From assembly GCF_963662255.1 (NCBI RefSeq), contig NC_085049.1, positions 65,767,158 to 65,831,157 on the forward strand: a stretch of 64,000 nt of DNA. The letters run 5' to 3'. This document shows, one piece after another, positions 1-37,375 of the stretch (position 1 is its first letter; each line of letters begins with the position of its first letter). The notes under the pieces were generated by a model that was not told where the DNA came from, ran no database searches, and worked only from the letters and a program-made list of their open reading frames with translations. The stretch is from Cinclus cinclus. Taxonomy: Eukaryota; Chordata; Aves; Passeriformes; Cinclidae. The translations under genes were made by a program, and so were the position numbers.

Positions 1-239
1 GGAACGGAAAGAAAATCCAGCGTCTCCCAGTCCCGCGGCAGGACGAACACCAGTGGCAAAGGCCACATGAACAGTATTCTAATTTAATAAATAAATAACC
101 TAAAACACACTGTGGACTATGGCAGCAAGCCCGGCTCTAGCGTGGGAAGCTTGCGCGGTTTCATCCTGTACAGTAGTTGAGAAAGACTCGGGTGCTTGTT
201 GCTGTTCCTCGCGATTCTCCAGGATGCGGCGGCAGGAAC
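1..239 (-). other. AHCYL2: AHCYL2 3' UTR (start; runs off the left edge)
   Basis: This is the sequence after the TGA in the terminal exon, read on the minus strand. It is not repeat-like and contains an AU-rich stretch (plus positions 81-100, minus ATTTATTTATTAAATT) with overlapping ATTTA pentamers, a possible mRNA-stability element. I see no AATAAA in the minus sense here, so the poly(A) site is probably beyond position 1. Confidence 0.75.
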
Positions 240-26040
<25,801 letters not shown>

Positions 26041-26100
26041 GGTGGCCTCGCTGGGTGCCCCCGGGAGCAGGGAATGCCCAATTTATAACCGGCAGCCCCA
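26041..26100 (-). promoter_or_regulatory. AHCYL2: TATA-containing core promoter of the MPNKKK exon
   Basis: On the minus strand, TTATAAAT occupies 26088-26081, about 41-47 bases before the ATG at 26040. A start 28-32 bp downstream would give a 5' UTR of only about 15-20 nt. CATTCC (26076-26071), a TEAD/M-CAT type hexamer, lies between TATA and the predicted start. A second, stronger-looking TATATAAATA is at 26370-26361. Motif evidence only. Confidence 0.5.
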
Positions 26101-26329
26101 TCCCGATCTCGCTGATCCTGCCTGCTCCGGTTTCACCGCAGGGCAGGAGGCGAAGGCAACCAGTTGGATTTTCATGCTCCTATTTTTTTTTAGTTTTTGT
26201 TGTTGTTTTTTTTTGGCAGACCCCAGGACTTAATGAGGCGTCCCGAGGAACAATTCCTGCCTGTTTTTTTTTTTTGGTTTTTTTTTTGGTGGAATTACAG
26301 TGTTCCTTGACCTCTGGAGCTCAGCGTTG

Positions 26330-26540
26330 GTTTTTGAAACGTGTGTGCATAACAATGCCTTATTTATATAACCAGAACATTTCCCTGCTCACTATAATTA
26401 ACTCGCTAATTAAGCTCCTTTAACTCAGGTCCTCCCCTCTCCGCTCTCTTTCTCTCCCCCCCTCCCCCGATGTCAGATGATTGCATTAACGGAGCCTCGT
26501 TAGAAGGAAATTAACTAATGAGCAACTAAAACAATGGGGG
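26330..26540. promoter_or_regulatory. Candidate conserved element upstream of the MPNKKK promoter
   Basis: Non-repetitive stretch with clustered homeodomain-type cores (TAATTA at 26395-26400, CTAATTAAG at 26406-26414, TTAACTAATGAG near 26510), a TATATAAATA box on the minus strand and a C/T-rich run. Composition differs from the CR1/minisatellite DNA around it. Conservation cannot be tested here. Confidence 0.35.
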
Positions 26541-26689
26541 CGTTTGTTGGATGGCAAAGTGGTTTTTAATTATTATTATTTTAATTATCCCAGCCCACAC
26601 TGTGTCCCCCAAGGCAACCAGGGCAGAGTTTGTCCTTGGAAGGGTGCAGACTCCAACATCAATCCCCGTGTTGCTCCAATCCTTTGGGA

Positions 26690-26832
26690 ATTACGGAATC
26701 AGAGAATTGTTTGGGTTGGCAGGGACCTTAAATCCCACCCAGTTCCACCCCACACCATCCCCTATTCCAGGTTGCTCCAGCCTTGGACACTGCCAGGGAT
26801 GGAGCAGCCACAGCTTCTCTGGGCAAGGGTTT
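26690..26832 (-). mobile_element. CR1 fragment (antisense to plus)
   Basis: GGAATCAGAGAATTGTTTGGGTTGGCAGGGACC..AGTTCCACCCC..GACACTGCCAGGGATGGAGCAGCCACAGCTTCTCTGGGCAA. Confidence 0.92.
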
Positions 26833-28550
26833 TTATGGGAATTATCTCAGGTGATACACTATCATGGATAAAACCGCTTGGATAACGCCAGCCGCTAAGT
26901 GCGAACTGAAATTATTGTCTTGCATGGGGCCTGCTCATGCCACAGCTTTTAAGTGAGAAGAGATGATCCAAGGATGAAAAAATGAGAAAAACCAGGCTGG
27001 TGAGGCACTGGCAGAGGTTGATGGGGTTTTGAGGTCTCCTTCCATTCTGTGATTCCAAGGAAAAGGGATTTGGGAAGCAGCAGGGCATGGTCCTCAGCTC
27101 CATTTCTGACTGAATATGGAATAAAAGCTCCCCCAGCCCTGATTCTTCCTGAACACCAGATTTACATTGAATTTACACCAGATATGCACTGGATTTACAC
27201 CTGATTTACACCAGAATTACACCAGATTTACACCAGAATTACAGCAGATTTACATCAGATCCTATCCGATCCTGCTCCTCCAACAGCTGTCCCAAAGACT
27301 GAAAGCATTGCCATGGAAAATTCCTTCCAAGGGCTCCTCCAAAATGTTCCTTCCATGGCATTTTCCATCTCCAGGGCAGATTTCAAGGAATCCACTGAAA
27401 GACCAAGAATTCCTGAGCTACATGAAAACAACTCCTGGAGGAATGGATGGGGGAAAAAAAGGGAGGGAAAAGCCCCCGAAAATTCCTGAGTTGTGTGACG
27501 ACTGAAAAATGTGAGAAATGGAAATGTGAATTATTTCCAGTGTGGAAATATCTCAGGGAATAAGAACCTGAGATCAGCATTGTTGTTCTCACTTGAAACT
27601 GCAGTCCAAATTGTGTTTTCCAGGAAAATTTTTCATTTTCCACATTATCCATGAACCTTCTCCTGCAAAATCCTAAGGGAGACTTGACTTCAGCTCAGTG
27701 TAAATGAACTCAAAGCCTTTAAAGGCAATAGAAAAATTTGTTTCATGGTAACACCAAAGTACAAACTCCTTTTCCAGCAGGTTTTCACATGAAGATACTT
27801 AAATCCAAAGGCTTTTCCTGAGGTGGAAAAAAAAGCCCACCTTTTTATTTCTCAGTGAAGGTCAAGTCAGACACATTAAAATTAAGAAATAATATTTTGT
27901 AAAATGCTGAAATTAAAAGATTTTGCTTCATCTCCACCCCAGAGCTCAATCTACAGTAATTTCTGTGTCAATCTGGGTCAGTCAAATACAATCAGAGAGA
28001 ACTACGCTCAATCCCAGTAAATTGTTTTGTTCTCAGTGTCTTTAATTGATTCTTGGCCATGAATTTTATTTTTGTTTTTGGGAACAAAGGGAGAAAAACA
28101 AGAGTCTTCTGTGGGATTAAGCAGCACAAGAATTGCTGGAGCTTCCAAAGCCACCTGAAAAGAACTTGGGAATTTTAAAATTCCACATGCAGTGAGTTAA
28201 AATCCATCATTTTGTAGATGGAACAGCAGGACAAGACGGTGACCTTGAAGAACTGCCCCTGCTCAGTGACAAACTTCCTAGGAAGCCTTTTCCCACTGGA
28301 AAAACATCTCACCCATGGATGATGCAGAGAGATAAAAACCAATTTACTTTTTTTTTTTTTTAATAAAGGAGGGTGAAGATTTGGATCAGCAGGGAAACGA
28401 TTTTGCGCTGTGACAGGGGGGACTAAAGTGGTTGCCCTGATGCCCCACTCCAAACCCCCTCCTGCTCCCCATTCCTGAAGGAAAAGTTGTTTTCCTGTAG
28501 TGCTGGGGCTGCCAAGGTGTGTTGGAACCCTGAAATAATTCAGCCTGGGA
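26833..28550. other. Unassigned intron/upstream DNA
   Basis: A short run of TTTACACCAGA/ATTACACCAGA units (27160-27260, about 12 bp each) is visible. Otherwise no gene, CR1 or long array. Confidence 0.4.
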
Positions 28551-28554
28551 GTTT

Positions 28555-29060
28555 TGAGCTTTCTGTGCTTTCTGACACTGACCCCAGGAGAACACTGCTT
28601 TGGATCTGAGACCTTGGAGAAAACTCACAAATTTGAGTGATGGAGTTAAAATCACAGGTGTGCAGATAAAATAAAAGTGTGTGGTGTCACACGGTGAAGG
28701 GTTTAGAATTTAGGGGTTTTAGAATATAATAATAAGCATGGGACAAGATGGAAGTTCTTGAGCATTGCCCCATCTTCCTTTTCTTGTTCCTTCTGCTTCT
28801 TCATAATTTTCAGGCAGTAATTTTTGATTAGATAATTAGTGCTGCACTGCAGGTCACAGGAGTTTGGTTATTGGGTCAAAAGTATAAATAATTTAGGTGT
28901 TAGCTCTTTATTGGAATGTTTAGCTTTAAAAGACCTTGTCACTAGCCAGATCCAGCTCCATTGTGCTCGCTTTCAGCTGCTAGCTGGAAGTGCTGCAGAA
29001 CTCTCCCTGCTTTAAATAAAATTTAATAAACAACCAAGTTCAAATGAGAAATTTGTCTCC
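28555..29060 (+). mobile_element. LTR-like element, copy A
   Basis: Shares a long diverged alignment with the reverse complement of 29395-29875: TTTCTGTGCTTTCTG.CACTGACCCC, GGAGTTAAAATCA..TGTGCAGATAAAATAAAA, TGTGGTGTCACA.GGTGAAGGG, GGTCACAGGA.TTTGGTTA and TTTAATAAA near the end. The poly(A)-type signals and length suit an LTR plus a little 5' flank. No coding content. Confidence 0.55.
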
Positions 29061-29394
29061 TTCGTGTTTTTAATCCTGACTCTGAGTGAAAGCCAAAAAA
29101 AACAAATAAAAACAAGCCACTAATTCGGTGGTGCAACTAACCCATTACAAAGTTGGATCCTTCACCTCCTGCTCCTGGTGACACCTGCAGGGTTTGGTGC
29201 TGCCAAACCCTCTCCGTGTCGGGAACGAGCTCCAACCTCAGCCTCACCTCTTCTCACCCAGCCTGGATCCCTGGAACAGTGGTGGGAGTTTTGCACCACT
29301 TAATTCATGCTTTGTCTGGAGTCTCTTCTGCCTTCACTCAGAGCCAGGATTAACAAACACACGATGGATATGGATTTTCTCATGTTTGGGCTTG

Positions 29395-29875
29395 GCTGTT
29401 TATTAAATCTTATCTAAAGTACAGAGAGTTCAGCAGCACTTCCAGCCACCTGCTAGAAGAGAGGAAAATGGAGAAAGATCCAGCTGCCACAAGGTCTCTT
29501 AAAGCTAACCAGTCCAATAGAGAAATAACACCTATATTATTTATATTTTAACCCGGTAACTAAATTCCTGTGACCCTCAGTGTGACACTGACTGACCAAC
29601 CACAAACTGCTGCCTGAAACCATGAAGAAGGAAGATGAGCACTGAAAGAGACACCACCCAAAATCCTCCATCTTGTCCCATACCTCTTACAATATTACAA
29701 AAACCTAAAATTTAAATCCCTTCACCATGTGACACCACACTCTTTTATTTTATCTGCACACACATGATTTTAACTCCATCACCCAAATTTGGAAGCCTTC
29801 TCCAAGGCCTCAGGTCCAAAGCAGAGTTCACCAGGGGGTCAGTGCCAGAAAGCACAGAAAGTTCAAAACCCCCCC
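29395..29875 (-). mobile_element. LTR-like element, copy B (inverted relative to copy A)
   Basis: Reverse-complement partner of 28555-29060. It contains, on plus, TTTATTAAATCTTATCTAAAG and CACATGTGACACCACAC-like words mirrored from copy A. About 335 bp of unrelated DNA separates the two copies. Confidence 0.55.
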
Positions 29876-30235
29876 AGGTTTCTGGGATCCGGCAGATCCC
29901 AGCATTCCAAGAGAGGGATTTTGCCCCAACCTGCTCGTTCCGGAGTTTCCCATCCCACAAATCAATGTGAGATCGTGGCTGAGCCGAACCCACCAGAGCT
30001 CCAACAGTTCCAGATTCCTCCTCTCCAGAGGCCTCACAGAGCTCAGGTCCAGGACTAGCAATCAGGTTTAACCCTTGTGTGGAAAACAGCCAGGGAATGC
30101 GCAGTTAAAGCTGGGTTTTAGCTGAGGATTTATTTGGGAAAGAAAGGGTGGGAATGAGGAGTCACCCACCCAAAGCGCTTCTCCAAGGGGGTTGGGAATT
30201 CAGATTATTGATTCTTGGAGGGATCACCCCAGTGC

Positions 30236-30375
30236 TGGATCATGGAATGGTGGAATTATGGTGGGAAGGGACTTCAGAGCCCCTCCAGTGCCATGGCAGG
30301 GACTGACTCCCACTGTCCCAGGTGCTCCCAGCCCCATTGTCCAGCCTTGGACATTCCAGGGATCCAGGGACATTT
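30236..30375 (-). mobile_element. CR1 fragment (antisense to plus)
   Basis: TCATGGAATGGTGGAATTATGGTGGGAAGGGAC, then GCCATGGCAGGGACTGACTCCCACTGTCCCAGGTGCTCCCAGCCCC. Confidence 0.88.
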
Positions 30376-30769
30376 GGCTGATAATCCCTTGGAACTGGTG
30401 GGAGCAGGGAGGAGAAATCCTCCAAAGGATTTTCAAAGGAAAACAACAAACTCCTAACCCAAGCACTTCCAGTGGGGGCAACGGGAGGGATGAGGAAGAG
30501 AGAAATCTCCCTCAGCAGCCCTTGGGCCATCCCAGCTCTGTTGGTCACAATCCCACAAAAAAAACAGGAAAAGGAGGAAATTGGTATTTCCACATCGCCT
30601 CCACTTGCAATGAAGGACTCAGGGGTGCTTGATAATTTGGAAATGTGGGATATCAGCAGCTGGAGGTGGAAAATCCATGAGGGTTTTCTGGGGGTCCCCA
30701 GCACCCCATGGGATCCCACAGCTCCTCCCATGGAGCCTTTCCGTGACTGCTGAGGGTGTTCAGGAGGTC

Positions 30770-30962
30770 CAGGTGGGATTTTAGGGAAAATTCCCCCATG
30801 GAAAAAGTTATCCAGCCCTGGAAAAGGCTGCCCAGTGAGGTTTGGAGGGATTTCAAAGCCATGTGGATGTGGCACCTGGGGACACTTGGGATCAGTGGCA
30901 GCACTGGGAAAGGTTGGGCTCAGTGGGATCTTCCAACCTCAGGGATTCTGTGATTCCATCAG
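30770..30962 (+). mobile_element. CR1 3' fragment
   Basis: TTTTAGGGAAAATTCCCCCATGG, GGCTGCCCAGTGAGGTTTGGAGGG, ATGTGGATGTGGCACCTGGGGACA, TTCCAACCTCAGGGATTCTGTGATTCC. Confidence 0.9.
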
Positions 30963-31189
30963 AGTCCCAAAATATGGGAGAACACACATTTTCAGCTGCT
31001 TTCCCAAGCAGCAATCCAAAGGAACTACTAATTGCTGCTATTATTATTATTATTATTACTATTACTATTATTATTATTGTTATTCCCTACTAACACAACT
31101 TTCCAATATTTGTTTAATAATAAGAACTGGAGGTAAAACCAAGGACACAACAAGAACATTAAGACTCTTTGAAATAATGACCTTAAAGA

Positions 31190-31335
31190 TAATGAGCAAT
31201 TTAGAGCTCAGGGTAATTATTTCTTGAAATGTGGCTACTCCCTCCCACGCTGACCCGAGGAACCACATAAAATGCAAATGAGGCGAGTTAAAATCCTGAT
31301 TAAAAACGTCGCTGCAGGACATGACCCACAGCCCT
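31190..31335. promoter_or_regulatory. Candidate enhancer with a POU octamer
   Basis: Non-repetitive sequence with a perfect ATGCAAAT octamer at 31272-31279, a GGTAATTAT motif near 31211 and TTAAAATCCTGATTAAAAA near 31290. It lies about 1.2 kb downstream (in the gene's direction) of the PEWM first exon. Confidence 0.3.
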
Positions 31336-32570
31336 CTGGAGATGGATTTGATGCCACAGCAGCTTTAAAGCATCCACGAAATCATAAAAAAAGGAAATTA
31401 CTAAAGCTGTGAGAATAATTAAAAAAAAAAAGCAGATTCAAATAAAATTTTTGTCATCTGACCCTGATCCCATAAGCACTGAATCCATAATGGAAAAATC
31501 AAGAGAACCCACAGGGAGAGGTTTTGTTTTTAAGGGCAAACTCCTCGCTTTTACAAAGAAAAATCCACATCCGAGACAATAAATGAATTTGTGAATGATG
31601 CAGTTTGTCACTGATAACCCCAAATGCAAATTTAATTATAAATAAAATAAAATAAAATGCAAAATTCATTCCTGGTTGTTGATATGGATGTGTTAAAATT
31701 CAGGGGAATGCTGAAAGAATTGTGTGGCAAATAAAAATGAGTGAGAGGCAGAATAAATTGGGATTTTACAACAAAATCCATAAAATAAAGAAAGGGATAG
31801 TAGGGAACATAAAGCTGGATATAAAGGGAATAATGATGTCTGAATGCAATGCATGGACAGTATTTGTAAATAAAATCAAATTCCTTTGCAGGAGCACCAG
31901 AATTCCAACTTTACATCCCATCGATCCAAGCACTTTTAGAATAACTACCAGGAAGGACAACTCCAAATCCAGAGTTTGGAGATGTGAGCAGAAATATAGG
32001 AAGAAATAACAAATATTGCTCCATTTTTGGGCCATGGGACACACACAGAGCCAATCCCATAGATGGAATTCTGCCTTCCAAGCCCTGCCTGGCTTTTGGA
32101 GGTATGTAATTTTATTTCCAGCTCCTTTGGGAATTCTTTCCACTGGAGAAGGAGGGAGAAGTGGATTTTAGTATTTATATTTAGTATTCTTATAACTACT
32201 CAAACGAGGAGCGCTTGCTGCCCTGGAAGGCATCTGAAGTTTTAGGGGTTTTATTCCAACAGCAGAATGGAAATTGATGGTAAAAAATTAAGCTGAAAAG
32301 ATGGATCTGAGATGAAATTCCAAATCTCCTGGAACACCTTGTGGATTCTTTCACTCCTCCTCCTCCCCGCCAGTCCCAAATTCCTCCAAAAACTGGTTGT
32401 TAATAGAGCAGATTTGGGGTGACCAGGTGGGATCATCCCCACTCCCACACTTGGCCATTATTAACGAGGTAACACTCATTAATCTCCCACCTCAACGAGC
32501 CTCATTCCAGCTAAATATCCTGGAGTTCCTAACAGGAATTAATCTGATTAAAGGGAGAAGGACAGGCACT
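31336..32570. other. AT-rich DNA between two candidate control regions, unassigned
   Basis: Low complexity A-rich stretches (31415-31430, 31630-31665). 32450-32560 has several ATTAAT/GATTAA cores just downstream of the PEWM exon donor. No other exon seen. Confidence 0.35.
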
Positions 32571-32573
32571 CAC

Positions 32574-32618
32574 CATCCACTCGGGCAGCTGGAAGGCACC
32601 GGTGCTGCTGTCCCACAT
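32574..32618 (-). CDS. AHCYL2: AHCYL2 second alternative first exon (MWD...PEWM form)
   Basis: Reading on the minus strand gives MWDSSTGAFQLPEWM, then donor GTGAGT in phase 0, able to join IQFAD of exon 2 (about 504-aa protein). It resembles the human AHCYL2 isoform N-terminus ending in SAFHMPEWM, as I recall it. The ATG has G at -3, and an in-frame TGA lies upstream, so this is the first usable start. It is too short to stand out as an ORF. The match of WD..(T/S)AF..PEWM plus a good donor in the right phase is the evidence. The 5' UTR extent is unknown. Confidence 0.75.
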
Positions 32619-32764
32619 CTCCCACGGTGAATCCCTCCACTCTCACATCTGGGAATGCACTGGGATGCACTGGGATGTACCGGCCCAGCCCCAAAGCTCA
32701 CGGGGCACTCAGGCACAGATGTCCCAGCAGAGAGGTCCCTCAGGATCCAGCCCCACACTCAGGG

Positions 32765-32960
32765 CAGTGATGGGTTCCTCATTCCTGCTCCAGATCCCAA
32801 ATCCACAAAGGGCTCACATCCAGCCCCTCACTCAGGGTTCCTTATTCCTGCTCCAAATTCCAAATCCACGAAGGGCTCACATCCAGCCCCTCACTCAGGG
32901 TTCCTCATTCCTGCTCCAGATCCCAAATCCACAAAGGGCTCAGATCCAGCCCTGATTTCC
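32765..32960. repeat. 63-bp tandem repeat, 3 copies
   Basis: GGGTTCCTCATTCCTGCTCC begins units at 32772, 32835 and 32898 (exact 63-bp spacing), each followed by AAATCCACAAAGGGCTCACATCCAGCCCC. Confidence 0.95.
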
Positions 32961-33844
32961 CACTGAGCTCAACTCTGTTCAGTGTTTGAGTCAGGAACAA
33001 CCTGCCTGTGCAGTGTCCATCTATCACCCGCTGATGATCCCAGCCTGGCGTCCCCAGAATTCCGATATCCCCACGAATCCAGGACCTGGAGGCTTCCATC
33101 AAAATTCCCAAAGAGCACAGGGGTGCCTCAAATCCTGACCGTCATCCAGGTCAGAATGATTTCCCCATTCCACAGTGAATGCTTCTGAAGGATTGATCCT
33201 GGTCGGAAGGAACTCCACATTCCAAAGGGAATGCTTTTGAAGGATCCCTTTGGTTGGGAATGAGCTCCACATTCCACGGTGAATTCTTTACTGCAATCCC
33301 CGAGCAAAGCAGAGCAGGGACACAGAGCTGCTGGATGGGCTTCAGCTCCCTCTGCTGAGCAGAGAGGACAAGGAAGGAACATTTGGAAAGGGATCTCCTG
33401 CACAATTCCACATCCACACTGGGATACAAACACAATCCTGCTCCTCTGTTCGGGGTTGAGGTTTCATCTTAACTGAAATTGTCTCAAAATTCCACACTTC
33501 CGTGATCTTTCCAAGCCCTCTGAGGATTTTCAGCAGCGCCAGGGTGAAGGTGGGGCTGGGAGCATTCCCCCTTCTTCTCCCTTGGAATTCCTGTTCTTTG
33601 CTGGGAATGTCTGGGGGGGTTGCTGGATTTGGGGTGGTATTTTCCCACTGCTGGCAGTTCCCCCTTCCAGCTTTGGATTAAGCTGCCTCCAGACCATCCC
33701 ATTCCCATCTCCAAGAACAACAAGTTTAGTTTGTGCCAGGAAAAGGCCAAAGTGTGGGATGTGAACAGCACAGGTATTCCCAGGGAGCCAAACGACTCCC
33801 AAAACTCTCACTGGCTTTGCACACTGGACATTCCTTCCTCCATG

Positions 33845-34135
33845 AAAAACATGGAATCAGTGAGGTTGGAAAAGCCTCTGGAGTCCAACCCAGCACTGCC
33901 AAGGCCACCCCTGCCCATGTTCCAAAGTGCCACATCCACGGGGCTTTGAAATCCTCGCAGGAATGGGGACTCCAGCCCCGCCCTGGACAGCTGTGCCAGG
34001 GACAGACAAACTTTCCAGGAAGGAATTTTCCCAATATCCAACCTAAACCTTCCCTGGAATGTCTCCAGTGTCCTTCCTATGGGCTGCAGCTCTTCAGGAG
34101 CTGCTCCAGCATGAGCTCCTTTATGTGGGGCTAGC
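33845..34135 (-). mobile_element. CR1 fragment (antisense to plus)
   Basis: GGAATCAGTGAGGTTGGAAAAGCCTCTGGAGTCCAACCC, CACATCCACGGGGCTTTGAAATCC, TTTCCAGGAAGGAATTTTCCC, ATATCCAACCTAAACCTTCCC. It runs into the next array. Confidence 0.9.
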
Positions 34136-34820
34136 TCCTCAGGAACTGCTCCAGCCTGGATCCCTTTTTCCATGGGCTCAGTCCCTCAGGAACTGCTCCA
34201 GCCCTGATCCCTTTTTCCATGGGCTCAGTCCCTCAGGAACTGCTCCAGCCCTGATCCCTTTTTCCATGGGCTCAGTCCCTCAGGAACTGCTCCAGCCCGG
34301 ATCCCTTTTTCCATGGGCTCAGTCCCTCAGGAACTGCTCCAGCCCGGATCCCTTTTTCCATAGGCTCAGTCCCTCAGGAACTGCTCCAGCCCGGATCCCT
34401 TTTTCCATGGGCTCAGTCCCTCAGGAACTGCTCCAGCCCGGATCCCTTTTTCCATGGGCTCAGTCCCTCAGGAACTGCTCCAGCCCGGATCCCTTTTTCC
34501 ATGGGCTCAGTCCCTCAGGAAGTGCTCCAGCCCTGATCCCTTTTTCCATGGGCTCAGTCCCTCAGGAACTGCTCCAGCCCGGATCCCTTTTTCCATGGGC
34601 TCAGTCCCTCAGGAAGTGCTCCAGCCCTGATCCCTTTTTCCATGGGCTCAGTCCCTCAGGAACTGCTCCAGCCCGGATCCCTTTTTCCATGGGCTCAGTC
34701 CCTCAGGAACTGCTCCAGCCTGGATCCCTTTTTCCATGGGCTCAGTCCCTCAGAAAATGCTCCAGCCTGGATCCCTTTCTCCATGGGCTCAGTCCCTTAG
34801 GAACTGTTCCAGGCTGGGGT
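34125..34820. repeat. 47-bp minisatellite, about 14 copies
   Basis: Unit GATCCCTTTTTCCATGGGCT, then CAGTCCCTCAGGAACTGCTCCAGCCCG. Because 47 is not a multiple of 3, all three frames cycle and stay open. The unit resembles the CR1 segment that abuts it. Confidence 0.97.
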
Positions 34821-35284
34821 CCCTGTGAGGTTACAAATCCCGCCAGGAATCTGCTCCAGCCTGGGCCCCTCTCTCCACAGATCCACAGTTCCTGCTCCAG
34901 CAGAGGCTTCCCACGGGATCCCAGCCTCTCTCAGGCATCCCCTGCCGTCGTGTGGGCTCCTCAGGGGGATCTCTGCTTGCCCATGGACCTCCCTGGGCTG
35001 CTGGGTCCAGCTGCCTCTCCACGGGCTGGGAATCTCTGGAAATCCCTAGGAATCCATGGGAATCTCTGGAGCACCTGCAGCAGCTCCTGCCCCTCCTTCA
35101 CCACTGGGGTCAGCAGAGCTGCTCCTCTCACATCCTCCTCATCCTCTCTCCTGCTGTTGTCCCAACTCCCATGTTTTGCTTTCCCTCCTGTGATTTATCT
35201 GGAAGGTTCTCCCACCATCCCCGATGGATCCAGCTCTGGCCAGGGGTGGGAGCTTCTGGAAGATTCTCACAGAAGCCACCCCTG

Positions 35285-35590
35285 TCCCTGTCCCCAGTGC
35301 TGGACATCCTAGGACAGGAGAGGAACACCCTGGACAGAGCTCAGGGAAGGATCACGGTGGTGTCCAAGGGAAGGGCACATTCCTTGGAGAAGCTGGGAAT
35401 GCTCAGCCTGGAGCGAGGACATCTTGGCACAAGAGATGGACACAAGACTGGACAGTGCCACCACCTGAGGGGACAGGAGGACAAAGCCAGGATCCCCTCA
35501 GTGGTGACCCCTGAGTGGGCAAGAGCCACCAGGGACAAACAGAAATTCCTGGTTTTCCTGGGAGAGTGACACAGCTCAGGCACAGGGAGG
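35285..35590 (+). mobile_element. Probable CR1 internal/3' fragment
   Basis: GGACAGAGCTCAGGGAAGGATCACGG, CTTGGAGAAGCTGGGAATGCTCAGCCTGGAG and AGAGATGGACACAAGACTGG resemble the CR1 region upstream of the tail. 35600-37050 next to it is unassigned. Confidence 0.6.
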
Positions 35591-37059
35591 CTCCATCCTT
35601 GGAGAAATCCAACACCTGACGGGATCTGGTCCTGGCCAACCTACCCCAGGTGGACTTGATCCCCTGAGACCTTCCTGGGAGGCTTGATTCAACAAAACAT
35701 CCCAATATATTAAACCTCGAGTTGTTTCCATTTCCCACAGCAAACCTTTCCAGTTTGGGATAATCTCTCAGATCAGGAATTTCAGCACAAGTGATGTGTT
35801 CCCATTCCTGTCCCATCTGGGCCCTACAAGTTTATTTTAGGAAAAAAAACCCAAAAACAAAACCAACAAACTAAAAAATGTGGGTGATGAGTATTTAAGC
35901 TCCTTTGGAGTTTTAGATGAAACCAAGGTTTAGGTCAGAATGAGGAAAATCAGGATTTTCCTCCTTCTACTGAAAACACCAGAACAAAACCTCCCTGATG
36001 CTCCCCACGCTTTAACTCCCTCTGGATGGTGATTTCCAAAATCCCTGACTCAAATCATGGTTTATTATTAAAAAAATCAGGAAATACCAGCAGCGATCTG
36101 ATGGAAAAAGCTGCTCCAAGTGCCAGCTCCAGGAAAAAGGAGAACAATTAGGAAAAGCTTTTAAACACTACTTTGATAAATAAATCACTTAGGGATGGAG
36201 TTTCAGAGCAAAGAACAATTCAAAACCTCAGTAAATATAAATTTCCAGCATCCAGAGGTTGATCCAGGTGACTAAAGCCCTGACAGGAAAACAAGAATTA
36301 GGAATTATTGCCCAAATCCTCAAAAATAGAGGGACTGCTGAAAAGCTGGGCCTGATTCTGTGACAGAAGGGTGGGATCAAAGGGAGGAAATGGGAAAAAT
36401 TCCAGAGGCTGCAAGACCTCCATGCAGGCACAAGGGGGAGCGAGAGCCTGCAGAAAAATCCCCATGTTTTCATGGATGGAGGAAAACTGCAAAACACAGA
36501 GAGGCTTTGAGGAGCATTTGTAGGGATGTCTTCCAGCTGGAAATGCTGGGGAATAAAAAACTGGGAAGGGATTCAGAGCCTGGCCCTGGATGGAAGGGGA
36601 GGGGGATTGTGGTGTCCTGGTGTTCCTGAAATCCACCAAGTGTTCCAGCTCACCTGGGAACTCTCCAGATCTCCCTCTCTCTTGAAACCCCTTGAAATCC
36701 CAAACCCTGGGGCCCTCACAAGTCCTGGACCGTGTCCAGGGCAGGGAATGGAGCTGGAGCACCAGGAAAAGGGTCTGGAGAACTTTGGAGAGAGCCACGG
36801 AACCGTAACGTTGGGACAAGAGTGAGAGATGGAAATTTGGAGAGAGAGAGGCCAGAGCTCTCCTCAGGCTTTGCTGGGAAGAGGAAGAGAAGGGTTAAGA
36901 AATGAAATCCAATTATAGATCAAGGCTTTGGGATTAAGTGTCCCTGGCTAAAGGAGGGTGAGGTCGTGGCCAGAAATGGTGAAAAAAATCCATGTTTGGA
37001 AAAAAAATAACGGGCACACAGAGGTCAGAGTGTAGCTGAGCAGCCTGGTGGTGGGAGGT

Positions 37060-37375
37060 GGAATTTCTGCTGGAAAGTGGGATTTCTGCTGGAAGGTGGA
37101 ATTTCTGTTGGAAAATGGAATTTCTGGTGGAATTTCTGCTGGAAATGGAATTTCTGCTGGAAAGTGGAATTTGTGATGGAAAATGGAACTTCTGGTGGAA
37201 TTTCTGGTGGAATTTTGGTGGGAAGTAGGATTGCTGGTAGAGAGGGATTTCTGCTGGAAAATTGAGTTTCTGGTGGAAATTGAAATTCCTGTTGGTAAGT
37301 GGAACTTGTGGTGGAAAGTTGAATTTCTGCTGGAAGGCGGAATTTCTGGTGGAAGGTGCAATTTCTCCTGGAAGC
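37060..37375. repeat. About-15-bp GGAATTTCTG(G/C)TGGAAA minisatellite
   Basis: About 20 units. It ends where a reversed CR1 tail begins (AATCCTGGAATGATTTGGGTGGGAAGGGACC, about 37380-37445). Confidence 0.93.

Noticed and set aside
34059..35312. 417-codon plus-strand frame
   Set aside because: Starts in a CR1 copy and runs through the 47-bp array; the peptide cycles through three frames of the same DNA unit.
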